Source of the DNA: Muribaculaceae bacterium
Lineage (GTDB): Bacteria; Bacteroidota; Bacteroidia; Bacteroidales; Muribaculaceae
Length of the DNA stretch: 63,477 nucleotides
NCBI GenBank assembly: GCA_017409345.1
Contig: JAFQSX010000028.1
Span: forward strand, 1-63,477
Direction: 5' to 3'
The notes below the pieces were generated by a model. That model was given only the letters and a program-made list of their open reading frames with translations. It searched no databases and was not told the origin of the DNA. The position numbers and the translations under genes are program-made. Below are positions 19,572-27,607 of this stretch, piece by piece; position 1 is the stretch's first letter; each line of letters starts with the position of its first letter.

Positions 19572-20081
19572 CTGAATCAAAACGGCGTTGTTCAACAGAT
19601 TAATCATTATTACCCCTACGGCTCCTTGATGGGAGAGGGATTCAATGCCTCATCGCAACCTTATCGTTATGGAGGGAAGGAATTGGTAACATTAGGAGGC
19701 TTGAACCTTAGCGATTTCGGAGCCCGTTGGCTCGACTCCCCTAATAGCACATTTACAACCATGGACCCACTATGTGAAGACTTCCAACATCTCTCCCCCT
19801 ACCTTTACTGTGCAGGTAATTCAATTAAATATATTGACCCAAGTGGAATGGTAGCAGAGTCTGTTTGGGATTTGGTAATTTTGGGGTATGATTTATATTC
19901 TGCAGTAGACAATCATATTAAGGGAGACCATAAAGCAGCGATAAATAATTGGGTCGATGTGACGGCCGATATTGTTGCATTATTAATCCCTGGGGTTCCT
20001 GCTGGTGTTACAAAAATTGATGATGGAATTAATGCTGTAAAATCAGCAAAAAAAGGTGTTAAACAAACTCAAAAAAAGTAA
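19572..20081 (+). pseudogene. Orphan RHS core fragment 1 with start of toxin region
   Basis: The reading frame opens inside an RHS-repeat-associated core (LNQNGVVQQINHYYPYGS, then YRYGGKELVTL, GARWLDSP, FTTMDPLCEDF and YIDPSGMV). It lacks every upstream RHS repeat and any secretion part. After the core, about 75 residues of a variable tip follow (AESVWDLVILGYDLY...). The frame ends at TAA 20079-20081, directly after the slippery sequence A AAA AAG (20072-20078). A -1 shift there continues into the E3-like toxin domain. Without its 5' part it is a silent cassette that could be recombined onto a complete rhs gene. Confidence 0.75.
20072..20078 (+). promoter_or_regulatory. Possible -1 ribosomal frameshift site
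   Basis: The heptamer A AAA AAG sits in frame as CAA AAA AAG TAA, the same phasing as the E. coli dnaX slip site. The zero frame stops at the next codon and the -1 frame opens for 84 codons into a recognisable toxin domain. A plain indel in the 7-A run would give the same picture. Confidence 0.4.
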
Positions 20082-20326
20082 CAAATCCACAACGGAAGAA
20101 GAATCCTTCAAAATCAGAAAGTATTATTTGGAAAAGTTTGGAAAATGATAAAAATAACAGAAAGTCTATAGGGAAAGGAAAGAAGAAACAATATTATGAA
20201 TGGGATAATACTCATAACGACATAGAAGTTTATGAGTATAAAGGAGAACATAAGGGTTCGATGGATCCAACTACTGGAGAGATATATAAAGGACCTGTTA
20301 AAGGTAGAAAAATAAAAGTAAATTGA
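20072..20326 (+). CDS. Colicin E3-like cytotoxic RNase domain (toxin tip)
   Basis: Read in the -1 frame from the slippery site, this gives an 84-residue basic domain. Its end (YYEWDNTHNDIEVYEYKG, EHKGSMDPTTGEIYKG, VKGRKIKV) matches the cytotoxic domain of colicin E3 and cloacin DF13, which cut 16S rRNA in the decoding site. The E3 catalytic triad spacing D-x2-H-x3-E is kept, with D at 20204-20206, H at 20213-20215 and E at 20225-20227. The zero-frame RHS core runs into it only if the ribosome shifts or an A is added. The next gene begins 7 bases after the stop and is the likely immunity gene. Confidence 0.75.
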   Translation, partial: KKVTNPQRKKNPSKSESIIWKSLENDKNNRKSIGKGKKKQYYEWDNTHNDIEVYEYKGEHKGSMDPTTGEIYKGPVKGRKIKVN

Positions 20327-20333
20327 TAACGAT

Positions 20334-21029
20334 ATGGATGTGCTAAAAGCATTATATTATAATGAAATTTCGGAGATTCAAGCCATTGATTATATAGATA
20401 TAATAATGGATAATCAAGAAGATGGGCAAGAATATGATTTGGCAACTGCAATATGCATGAATAAATTTGAATATAATGCATATTGTTTTGGTGTGCCACT
20501 TATGGTTTTAGCACAGTGGCGTTATGAAGGTTGGCCACAAGTATGTTGTGAGACTGGTGAAAAATTCAATTATAAAGATTATTTTTGGATGGCATCAGAA
20601 TATGAACCCAATAAATGGGGCTTAGTAAAATTAATGGTTAGATATAATAAATCAGAGGAGCCCAAAAATAAAGATTATTCAAAACAACCTTTTGATATAT
20701 TAAATTTATTATATTATCACAAAATAGAAAAAAATGAGGTTGAAAGTTTGTACAATAAATTATTTGAAGATATAAAAGAAGGATATTATGAACAATATTA
20801 TCTTGATAATGGAAAATATGATATTGCAGCGATAATAGCACTAGACAAGTATGAGTATACTGCATTTTTGCAGGGTGTCCCATTTGAAACTCTTGCAAAA
20901 TGGAGATACGAGGGTTGGCCACAAAAATGTTGTAAGACGGGAGCTACTTTTGATTATAAAAAGTATTATTGGATTGCAACAGAGCTTAAAGGTAGTAAAT
21001 GGGGATTAATAAAAACAGACAAAAGATGA
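20334..21029 (+). CDS. Probable immunity protein with two tandem repeats
   Basis: This 231-residue acidic, aromatic-rich protein consists of two related units. Each contains an EYDLA/KYDIA helix, a WRYEGWPQ motif (residues 62-69 and 190-197), a CC-x-TG turn, and a YKxYxWxA...KWGL strand end. I do not recognise the family by name. The position 7 bases after the E3-like toxin suggests it is the antidote, although it differs from the roughly 85-residue colicin E3 immunity protein. The internal duplication may give two binding surfaces or protect against two toxin variants. Confidence 0.65.
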   Translation: MDVLKALYYNEISEIQAIDYIDIIMDNQEDGQEYDLATAICMNKFEYNAYCFGVPLMVLAQWRYEGWPQVCCETGEKFNYKDYFWMASEYEPNKWGLVKLMVRYNKSEEPKNKDYSKQPFDILNLLYYHKIEKNEVESLYNKLFEDIKEGYYEQYYLDNGKYDIAAIIALDKYEYTAFLQGVPFETLAKWRYEGWPQKCCKTGATFDYKKYYWIATELKGSKWGLIKTDKR

Positions 21030-21063
21030 TACCCCGAAAACCTAATGGCACAATAAAGGTATA
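21029..21063 (+). repeat. 35-base repeat, relic copy
   Basis: It matches 18862-18896 at 34 of 35 positions and begins at the stop codon of the preceding gene. It is a leftover of the 3' end of the 18298 gene family and shows that a cassette was lost here. Confidence 0.75.
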
Positions 21064-21109
21064 AATTAAAATCAGGAGAGGAATTTTTTGAAGTGATAAT
21101 TGCTATAGG

Positions 21110-21364
21110 ATGAAAAATAGAAGTGAAATTGTAAAATATTCACCATGGAATTATGTAAATGGGAGTTATGCAAAAGATTTATATGATAATGACAAAAGTA
21201 TAAGTGGCTCTCCTTCGTAGCCGGGAGGGGGTAAGATAAACTTTGTGCCAACAAAGTTATAGTCCCCTTATAAAATTGATTTAAGACCAGGTAGTTCAGA
21301 TGGAAGGCCAACTTTGGAGTTACAAAGAGGTAAAAATAAAATAAAAATAAGATATGGAGAATAA
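21110..21364 (+). pseudogene. Degenerate toxin tip with two in-frame TAG codons
   Basis: One continuous frame of 84 codons from the ATG at 21110 is broken by TAG at 21218-21220 and 21260-21262 and ends at TAA 21362-21364. The readable parts (YSPWNYVNGSYAKDLYDND, GGGKINFVPTKL, SPYKIDLRPGSSDGRPTLEL, GKNKIKIRY) look like the C-terminal end of an RHS-type toxin. The last 11 bases overlap the following gene, the usual toxin-immunity arrangement. No RHS core precedes it. TAG ends other genes in this window, so the codons are real stops and the toxin is dead. Confidence 0.6.
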
Positions 21365-21776
21365 TTTAATTGAAACATGGAAAAACTTAAATTTTATTGA
21401 TGGCAGTTTTTCGATATTTAACATCATTTTTGATGCAAGAGATTTAACGGTGAAGATTCAACCAATTTTTACTGATGAAGATGAAATAATTACATTGGAT
21501 TTTTTTGATATAATAGCTTATAGAGTAACCGATGAACAATTCTACATGACAGGATTAGATGACACTGAAGTGGAAACGGGCGTTTTCTATAAGGTGGAGA
21601 AGTCAAAATATGTTGAATGGTATATGAATAAGGGTATTCAAACGATAAGAAGAGGAGAGCCAGAGCCATTGCATTATGTAATCTATACAGAAGAAGTAGT
21701 CATTGATATTATAACTGATAATGATTTTATTATACGACAAGGGAATAAATTGTTGTATGGACTTAAAAATCAATAA
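21354..21776 (+). CDS. Probable immunity protein, unknown family
   Basis: This 140-residue acidic protein has no signal peptide or membrane segment and a beta-rich profile (FNIIFDARDLTVKIQPIF, EVVIDIITDNDFIIRQGNKLLYGL, cited in part). I do not recognise the family. Its start overlaps the end of the decayed toxin frame, so it was probably the matching immunity gene. Keeping an intact immunity gene after loss of the toxin is common in orphan arrays, because it still protects against related cells. Confidence 0.6.
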   Translation: MENNLIETWKNLNFIDGSFSIFNIIFDARDLTVKIQPIFTDEDEIITLDFFDIIAYRVTDEQFYMTGLDDTEVETGVFYKVEKSKYVEWYMNKGIQTIRRGEPEPLHYVIYTEEVVIDIITDNDFIIRQGNKLLYGLKNQ

Positions 21777-21809
21777 GAGTTGTAGTTGTTAACTGTGTGT
21801 TGATTGGAT

Positions 21810-22715
21810 ATGCAAGTTCGATATTCTTATCTGAAGAATTATCAGGGAAATAATAGTGTGGTGTTGAATCAAAACGGGGTAGTGCAACAGATAAATCATT
21901 ATTATCCTTACGGCTCATTGATGGGCGAGGGATACAACGTGTCATCGCAACCCTATCGTTATGGTGGCAAGGAATTGGTAACATTAGAAAACTTAAATCT
22001 TAGCGACTTCGGAGCCCGTTGGCTCGACTCCCCCAGTGGCACATTTACCACAATGGATCCACTTTGCGAAGACTTCCAACATCTCTCTCCATACCTCTAC
22101 TGTGCCGGCAATCCAATAAAATACATTGATCCGAGTGGAATGGTATTTACTGATGTGACTCAACAATATGCAAATAGATTAAAAAAGGAAGCTATACTAA
22201 GATTAGTTGGGGCTATTACTGCACAAAAAGTTGACTGGAATGTTATAAGTGAAGCATCAAGTACCATAAAAGAAATAATAATATTAGAGAAATCAAGCCA
22301 AGTGTATGATGTAGTTGAAGATGTCGGTTTAGGCGCTAATTATGCAACTACTAGGGCGAACTATAGAAATAAAAGAATTGAAATTGCATTAGGAGATAAG
22401 GATGTCTCAATAGATTTAATCGCACACGAATTTAAACACCTATATCAATTTGAGACAAGCGATTATAGTATTGGGCCAAAGTTGTCTTCTGAACCCTGTA
22501 ATTTTTTCTATGACCAATATGACGAAATAGAGGCTTATGGTAGAGGGGCGATATTTGGAGGCCCCGAATTTCCAACAATACAATCACTTCCTGCTAAATA
22601 TAGTAATTACCATAATAAAAAGATGAATGCGACGCGTCATCCTAACATAAAAAAAATAATCAGAGGCCCTATAAAAAAAAAAATAATAGTCTTCAGAATA
22701 TTTCAAAATCAATAA
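21810..22715 (+). CDS. Orphan RHS core fragment 2 fused to zincin-type toxin
   Basis: This 301-residue product starts inside the RHS core (YSYLKNYQGNNSVVLNQNG at the N-terminus, YIDPSGMV at 105-112) and has no secretion part or RHS repeats. The core is nearly identical in DNA to fragment 1. The variable tip (113-301) carries the metallopeptidase motif HEFKH (206-210) and an acidic DEIEAYGRGAIFG segment (238-250) that could supply the third zinc ligand. A zinc-protease toxin is therefore likely. The start at ATG 21810 is the first in frame; an in-frame TTG lies 6 bases upstream. It may be silent until recombined onto a full rhs gene. Confidence 0.7.
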   Translation: MQVRYSYLKNYQGNNSVVLNQNGVVQQINHYYPYGSLMGEGYNVSSQPYRYGGKELVTLENLNLSDFGARWLDSPSGTFTTMDPLCEDFQHLSPYLYCAGNPIKYIDPSGMVFTDVTQQYANRLKKEAILRLVGAITAQKVDWNVISEASSTIKEIIILEKSSQVYDVVEDVGLGANYATTRANYRNKRIEIALGDKDVSIDLIAHEFKHLYQFETSDYSIGPKLSSEPCNFFYDQYDEIEAYGRGAIFGGPEFPTIQSLPAKYSNYHNKKMNATRHPNIKKIIRGPIKKKIIVFRIFQNQ

Positions 22716-22733
22716 AACATGTATTTAGAATCC

Positions 22734-23594
22734 ATGGGAAAACATATTGGCCTAATTAGTGCATCTCTACTATTAACTGTATTTAGTGTATATGCCTCGA
22801 TTGATGGATTGTATCTGTCGGAGTCGTTTTTGTATGGTAGAAGAGAATTTATATTGGAATTAAGTCAAGATGGGACTTTTTATTCAATGAAAACTCCAAT
22901 GAAAACTCTTGGAGGCGAATGGACTTTGCATAATGATACGATAGTGTTATTTTATGATGAAGTTCCACCAGAAGATGCCATATGGACATATTCATTTAAT
23001 GGGTTATATGATAACGATACATTACTATATAAAAATGATACATTGTATTCGATAAATAATATTAATCATGCGTATAATAATATTTTAACCAAAGGGGAGT
23101 TGAAAAATAAAAGTTATCTCTGGTTAAGAGGGCGGGCTGTTGCAGATCTTGCAAGTCTTGATGTCGTTTTAAATGTGGCAAGCAACCAGTTTCCATTTCT
23201 GTTTTTGGGATTGATAAAGGACTCAAATGTGAATTGGCTCATTATTCAAGAAGAAATGGATTGCTATAAAGTGTATTCTGGATGTTATGAGAAACATCAA
23301 GGTAGATCTAATGGTAAATTAAATGAAGTGGATAAGGTAGGTGGTAAGAATAAAATAATACAATGGGGATTGGAAAATCTTCCTGCTGAAGTAACCTTTT
23401 TAGAAGTGGATAGTGTGAAAAATACAGACGACACCGTTTTAAGGATTTTTTTAGAGGTATATGATGCCAATTGCCATAATTTATATGAAAATAATAATGC
23501 GACCAATATTTCTTATAAAGGTGAATGTGGAAAAAACTTTATGGAAAATTTAAGAAATTTAATAAATCTGATGCTAAGTTATTTTGAAAACTAA
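22734..23594 (+). CDS. Exported protein after zincin toxin, possible immunity
   Basis: This 286-residue protein has a signal peptide when read from the ATG at 22734 (GKHIGLISASLLLTVFSVYA); an ATG at 22719 would add five residues. The mature part starts with a short beta-sandwich-like block (FILELSQDGTFYSM, GGEWTLHNDTIVL), as in proteins that report small-molecule or lipid binding. The C-terminal half is unrecognised. It lies just after the toxin stop, so a periplasmic immunity role is plausible but unproved. Confidence 0.55.
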   Translation: MGKHIGLISASLLLTVFSVYASIDGLYLSESFLYGRREFILELSQDGTFYSMKTPMKTLGGEWTLHNDTIVLFYDEVPPEDAIWTYSFNGLYDNDTLLYKNDTLYSINNINHAYNNILTKGELKNKSYLWLRGRAVADLASLDVVLNVASNQFPFLFLGLIKDSNVNWLIIQEEMDCYKVYSGCYEKHQGRSNGKLNEVDKVGGKNKIIQWGLENLPAEVTFLEVDSVKNTDDTVLRIFLEVYDANCHNLYENNNATNISYKGECGKNFMENLRNLINLMLSYFEN

Positions 23595-23640
23595 AGAACT
23601 CATGAGACGTATGAAAAATTAAAAAGAAGAATATATAGTT

Positions 23641-23913
23641 ATGAATTATTTTGAAGATAAAAACATGGCTGTAATAACGACATCGTTTGTGCTTTCTGGG
23701 TCTCAAATAATTTTAGCTTTTCATTATGAGAACGATGGATTATGGGAATTCGTTAGTGCCGAAGATGTTAAAGAGGGAGACTATAAAGTCGTTTCATTAG
23801 ATGAGATTTTATTAATAGATTCATCTATTAATGAATTATCTGCAATGGCTCCCGGCTTTTATGCAAAAAGAGATTGTTATCAAGAAGATTGGCAAATCTC
23901 CAAAATCTTATAG
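23641..23913 (+). CDS. Small immunity-like protein
   Basis: This 90-residue acidic protein has no export signal. The segment VVSLDEILLIDSSINELSAMAPGFYAKR (residues about 50-77, quoted in part: DEILLIDSSINEL) resembles small proteins often found beside SUKH and RHS toxin genes; no family name is claimed. It lies 46 bases after the exported protein and 38 bases before the next RHS core stub. It may be a second immunity gene of the zincin cassette or an orphan. Confidence 0.55.
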   Translation: MNYFEDKNMAVITTSFVLSGSQIILAFHYENDGLWEFVSAEDVKEGDYKVVSLDEILLIDSSINELSAMAPGFYAKRDCYQEDWQISKIL

Positions 23914-23951
23914 TGTAGAGTGTGTAATTATTATTCTCTAAAATTGTGGCT

Positions 23952-24104
23952 ATGCGATATTATTACCTGAAAGATTATCAGGGGAATAATAGTGTAGTAT
24001 TGAATCAAAACGGTGTTGTTCAGCAGATTAACCATTATTACCCTTATGGTTCAATGATGGGCGAGGTTACGAAAAATCATAGAATAACATATTTTTTAGA
24101 GTGA
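23952..24104 (+). pseudogene. Orphan RHS core stub 3
   Basis: A 50-codon frame repeats the same core section as the other two fragments (YYLKDYQGNNSVV, QNGVVQQINHYYPYGSMMGE). It then diverges at GE into unrelated codons and a TGA. The break falls where the two longer fragments continue with the GYN/GFN stretch. It is the last trace of a third toxin cassette, cut off by a recombination that brought in the 21-base flank repeat. Confidence 0.75.
24066..24086. repeat. Right copy of the island-flanking direct repeat
   Basis: It matches 18122-18142 at 20 of 21 positions and begins exactly where the RHS stub stops matching the core. Confidence 0.5.
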
Positions 24105-24173
24105 TTTTAATGTTAAAAGAGTGTATTTATCTTCAAATGCATGGGATTGTATTATGAATTTTAAAAAGTTTAT

Positions 24174-24181
24174 TATATTTG
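24174..24181 (+). promoter_or_regulatory. -7 promoter box for the lipoprotein/DUF5723 pair
   Basis: TATATTTG matches TAnnTTTG, 45 bases before the ATG at 24227. Confidence 0.55.
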
Positions 24182-24226
24182 CAAAAAAATATAAACTAAT
24201 ACCCAATTATAACCCTAATAAATTAA

Positions 24227-25978
24227 ATGAGAACCAAAGCATTATTACGTTCTGCCATGGCTATGCTTATGGGCGGAATTGTTGTGACCGGGTGTATTGA
24301 CGATAATTATGATTTATCGGATATTGATACAACGACCGAACTTCAAGTAAAAGATCTTGTATTGCCATTGGATATCGACGAGATTGCAATGGAAAATATT
24401 GTTCAAATCGAGGATACCGGAATGGTAAAGGTGATTAATGGCGAGTATGTGGTGCTCGATTCGGGCACATATAAGTCTGATGAGATTATTATCCCCTCGT
24501 TGCTGATTCCCGCTCCAACAGTGGCTCCTATTAAATCACACATTACGTTGGTCGAGAATAATACACCAACGGCTGTGGCTATACCTCAATTCCCCATGCG
24601 ATTTGATATAGGCACTCAAATGAGTTCTTTTACATATACACAAAACAATGTAACCGAATACATTGTCGATATGGATATGATTGGAGCCGAATTTGATATA
24701 ATGATTGATTTGGTTGTTGAGGGATTGGAAAATAATATCAAGTCGTGGACATTGGAAGATTTCAAAATGCAATTCCCCAAGGGATTAACAGGAGAATCAA
24801 ATATTGGTACATATAACCCCGAAACCGGGCTTGTTGAAATAGGCTCTTTGAAAGTGGAAGGAAGTACTGTTCGCTTCAAAATGTCAATAACCGAAGTTGA
24901 TTTGAAGAAAGCCGGTGCGGTATTTAATCACGCTAACCATTCATTTACTTTCGGTGATGAAATCGGAATTAAATCGGGCTTTGTAACCGTGGGAGCAGAA
25001 GATGTAATTTCGGTGGCAAATATCCCTTCGGTAGCCGATTTCAATATCATATTCACAATGGGTGAAATAAATGTAAACGTGTTTGGTGGCACTGTTCAAT
25101 ATTCGATTGAGGGTATCAATATCGCAGATATTCCTATTACCGGAATTCCTGATATCTTAAGCCAAAACATGACTGATATCTCACTTGTGAATCCTCAAGT
25201 TTATATCTGTTTCAGCAATCCATTAGGAACAAATTTCGGCCTTTATGCTCAAACCGGTTTGACACTTACCGCTAAGCGTCGCAATCAACCCGACCAATCT
25301 TATTCGATTGATAATGAGTATTTCAAATTGGCTTGTGAAGGGTGTCAAGGTTGTCAATTCTGCTTGTCACCAACCGACCCGGGGACAGGCAATTATTGGG
25401 GTAAATTTGTGAACGCGCAACATGTGCCGTTTACTTCGCTATCTAATGTGCTTTCGGGCAACGGACTACCCAATGCAATAGGTATTAAGCTTAATAACCC
25501 ATGTGTTCCTGCTCAAAAAATAGGACATTTCCCATTGGGCGCAAACTTAGGTCGAATGACCGGTTGTTACACTATTTTTGCTCCATTGCAACTTAAAGAT
25601 GGCTCAAAAATCATCTATTCTAGCACCGAAAAAGGATGGTGGGACGAAGAGGTGGCAAAGGTTACTATCAAAAAACTCCAAGTAAATGCATCGATAACCA
25701 ACGACCTCCCTGTTGATATTGAGATAACCGGATACCCTATCGATGTGAATGGTAACCAAATCAATGATGTAGTGATTGAAGGTTTGGCAGTAAAATCGGG
25801 TACGGTTGACGAGCCTCTCGAAATAAAAATCACAGGCGAAATAAAGGACCTTGATGGTATCACATTTGTAGCAAAGGCAAAGGCTACTCCTCAACAAGAG
25901 TCGCTTCGTCCTAACGAACATATTATCCTTAAGAACATAAAAGTGATGATTTCAGGCAACTATATAACCGAATTATAA
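24227..25978 (+). CDS. Large envelope lipoprotein of unknown function
   Basis: This 583-residue protein has a type II signal peptide (lipobox VTGC at about residues 20-23) and a beta-rich mature region. Repeated strands such as VPSVADFNIIFTMGEINVNV suggest stacked Ig- or lipid-binding-type domains. A cysteine cluster CEGCQGCQFC lies around residue 370, before a section naming no known motif. It probably sits on the outer membrane. It is paired with a DUF5723 barrel protein 22 bases downstream, so the two may form a lipoprotein-barrel complex; this is inference from position. Confidence 0.75.
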   Translation: MRTKALLRSAMAMLMGGIVVTGCIDDNYDLSDIDTTTELQVKDLVLPLDIDEIAMENIVQIEDTGMVKVINGEYVVLDSGTYKSDEIIIPSLLIPAPTVAPIKSHITLVENNTPTAVAIPQFPMRFDIGTQMSSFTYTQNNVTEYIVDMDMIGAEFDIMIDLVVEGLENNIKSWTLEDFKMQFPKGLTGESNIGTYNPETGLVEIGSLKVEGSTVRFKMSITEVDLKKAGAVFNHANHSFTFGDEIGIKSGFVTVGAEDVISVANIPSVADFNIIFTMGEINVNVFGGTVQYSIEGINIADIPITGIPDILSQNMTDISLVNPQVYICFSNPLGTNFGLYAQTGLTLTAKRRNQPDQSYSIDNEYFKLACEGCQGCQFCLSPTDPGTGNYWGKFVNAQHVPFTSLSNVLSGNGLPNAIGIKLNNPCVPAQKIGHFPLGANLGRMTGCYTIFAPLQLKDGSKIIYSSTEKGWWDEEVAKVTIKKLQVNASITNDLPVDIEITGYPIDVNGNQINDVVIEGLAVKSGTVDEPLEIKITGEIKDLDGITFVAKAKATPQQESLRPNEHIILKNIKVMISGNYITEL

Positions 25979-26000
25979 ACCGTAAAACTGACTATTAATC

Positions 26001-27365
26001 ATGAATAAATATATTAAAACAGCGATTATTTCGGCTACTGCGGTATTATCATTTGGTGCAGTGGCTCAAAATACCAATTCGGCCTATTTTACCGAGGGTT
26101 ATACTCATCGTTACCAATTAAATCCGGCTTTTGAGAATGAGAAAAATTTTATTGCAATACCGGTTATAGGTAATGCTAATATTGCCTTTAGAGGAACCAT
26201 AGGATTGGATAACATTTTTTACAATGTTAATGGCAAAACAACCACATTTATGAATCCGGCTGTTGATGCATCGTTTTTGAATGATATTAACGATGTGAGT
26301 CGATTGGTCAGTGATATAAATTTAAATATTTTAAGTGCCGGTTTTAAAGCATTTAATGGCTATAATACTGTGAGTATTAATGTGCGAGGAAATTTCAATA
26401 CTCATTTACCCAAAACACTCTTTTCGTTCATGAAAGAGGGTGTGGAAAACAAAACTTATGATATTTCAGACTTTGATGCACATACCGATTTGTATGGCGA
26501 AATAGCACTTGGACACTCTCATAAACTTGGAGATAAATGGCGCGTGGGTGGTGCTGTGAAATTCATTTTAGGTGGAGCAAACGTTGATGCCAAATTCAAT
26601 AAAGCAGAATTGACTCTTGGCGAAGATGAATGGAGTGCAATTACAAATGCAGAGGTGCAAGCAAGTGTGAAAGGTCTCACTTATGAGCAAGATATAAACA
26701 AGGACACAGGCCATAAATATGTCGATGATATGGACGTAGATGGAACAGGATTAAATGGTTTCGGTATGGCATTTGATTTAGGTGCAGAGTTTAAACCTAA
26801 TCAAGACTGGGCGTTTAGTGCTGCCCTACTCGACTTCGGTTTTATTAACTGGAATAACAATATGGTTGCATCAACAGGTGGAGATAAATCATTTACTACA
26901 TCAACCTATTCATTCAATGTTGATGAAAATGCACCAAATAATTTCAGTGATGAATTTGACAAGATGATGGACGATCTCTCGGCTCTTTATGAACTTGAAG
27001 ATGAAGGTGATGCAGGTTCTCGCACCACAATGCTCGGTGCAACACTCAATCTTGGTGCCGAATATACATTGCCTGTTTATCGCAATCTTAAATTCGGTTT
27101 GCTCAACTCTACTCGCATTCAAGGCGATTATTCTTGGACCGAATTCCGTTTGTCGGCCAATATCAACCCGGTGAAACCCTTCTCGGCAGGAGCAAACTTT
27201 GCAGTGGGTACTTATGGTTGCTCTTTTGGTTGGTTGATGAATCTGAATGTCACCGGCTTCAACATGTTTGTGGGTATGGACCACTTTATGGGTAAACTCG
27301 CAAAACAAGGTATTCCCCTATCGTCAAATGCTAGTGTAAACATGGGTATAAATATCCCATTCTAA
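26001..27365 (+). CDS. DUF5723-family outer-membrane beta-barrel protein
   Basis: This 454-residue protein has a signal peptide ending AVAQ (residue 22). The mature N-terminus (YFTEGYTHRYQLNPAFENEKNFIAIP, quoted in part: YQLNPAFENEKNFIAIPVIG) is typical of the DUF5723 family of Bacteroidales envelope proteins. Alternating hydrophobic strands follow, and the protein ends in aromatic PF, as barrel proteins do. One soluble loop (about 200-260) is acidic. The role of the family is unknown. The transcript probably begins before the preceding lipoprotein gene and ends in the hairpins downstream. Confidence 0.82.
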   Translation: MNKYIKTAIISATAVLSFGAVAQNTNSAYFTEGYTHRYQLNPAFENEKNFIAIPVIGNANIAFRGTIGLDNIFYNVNGKTTTFMNPAVDASFLNDINDVSRLVSDINLNILSAGFKAFNGYNTVSINVRGNFNTHLPKTLFSFMKEGVENKTYDISDFDAHTDLYGEIALGHSHKLGDKWRVGGAVKFILGGANVDAKFNKAELTLGEDEWSAITNAEVQASVKGLTYEQDINKDTGHKYVDDMDVDGTGLNGFGMAFDLGAEFKPNQDWAFSAALLDFGFINWNNNMVASTGGDKSFTTSTYSFNVDENAPNNFSDEFDKMMDDLSALYELEDEGDAGSRTTMLGATLNLGAEYTLPVYRNLKFGLLNSTRIQGDYSWTEFRLSANINPVKPFSAGANFAVGTYGCSFGWLMNLNVTGFNMFVGMDHFMGKLAKQGIPLSSNASVNMGINIPF

Positions 27366-27388
27366 AAGAAATATAATCAACAAAAAAA

Positions 27389-27421
27389 CAACCGGGAGCC
27401 TAGCAATGAGGCTCCCGGTTG
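27389..27421 (-). terminator. Hairpin terminator, minus-strand side
   Basis: A 12-bp stem (27389-27400 with 27410-27421) is followed on the minus strand by a run of T (plus-strand A run at 27382-27388). It can back up termination of the nucleoside kinase transcript. Confidence 0.7.
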
Positions 27422-27468
27422 TAGTTATATAAGAGAGATGATAATGTCACTTGCAAAGTGTATTAAAA

Positions 27469-27486
27469 TTTATCGGACACCAATAT
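27469..27486. repeat. 18-base dispersed repeat
   Basis: TTTATCGGACACCAATAT is identical to 52837-52854, where it forms the right end of a MITE-like element. Here it is single, between two terminators. Confidence 0.6.
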
Positions 27487-27488
27487 AA

Positions 27489-27528
27489 AATAATAAGAGC
27501 CACCCATAATTAAGTGGCTCTTATTATT
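27489..27528. terminator. Bidirectional terminator between convergent genes
   Basis: A 15-bp perfect stem (27489-27503 with 27514-27528) with a 10-base loop has T-rich ends on both strands. It separates the DUF5723 gene from the convergent nucleoside kinase gene. Confidence 0.85.
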
Positions 27529-27607
27529 TTTGCGATTTTAAAGGGAGGTTATCCCCTACCCTTTTGTGTTGTGACGGCTTCAGAAATAAATATTTCCATT
27601 TTCCGCT

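Noticed and set aside
21110-21364. Stop-codon recoding (TAG read as an amino acid) in the toxin-like frame
   Set aside because: TAG ends normal genes in this window, for example uvrC at 36661-36663 and the lipoprotein gene at 45110-45112, so the in-frame TAGs are better read as decay.
18298-24104. Prophage or integrative element at the RHS island
   Set aside because: No integrase, phage structural or transfer gene is present, only toxin, immunity and core fragments.
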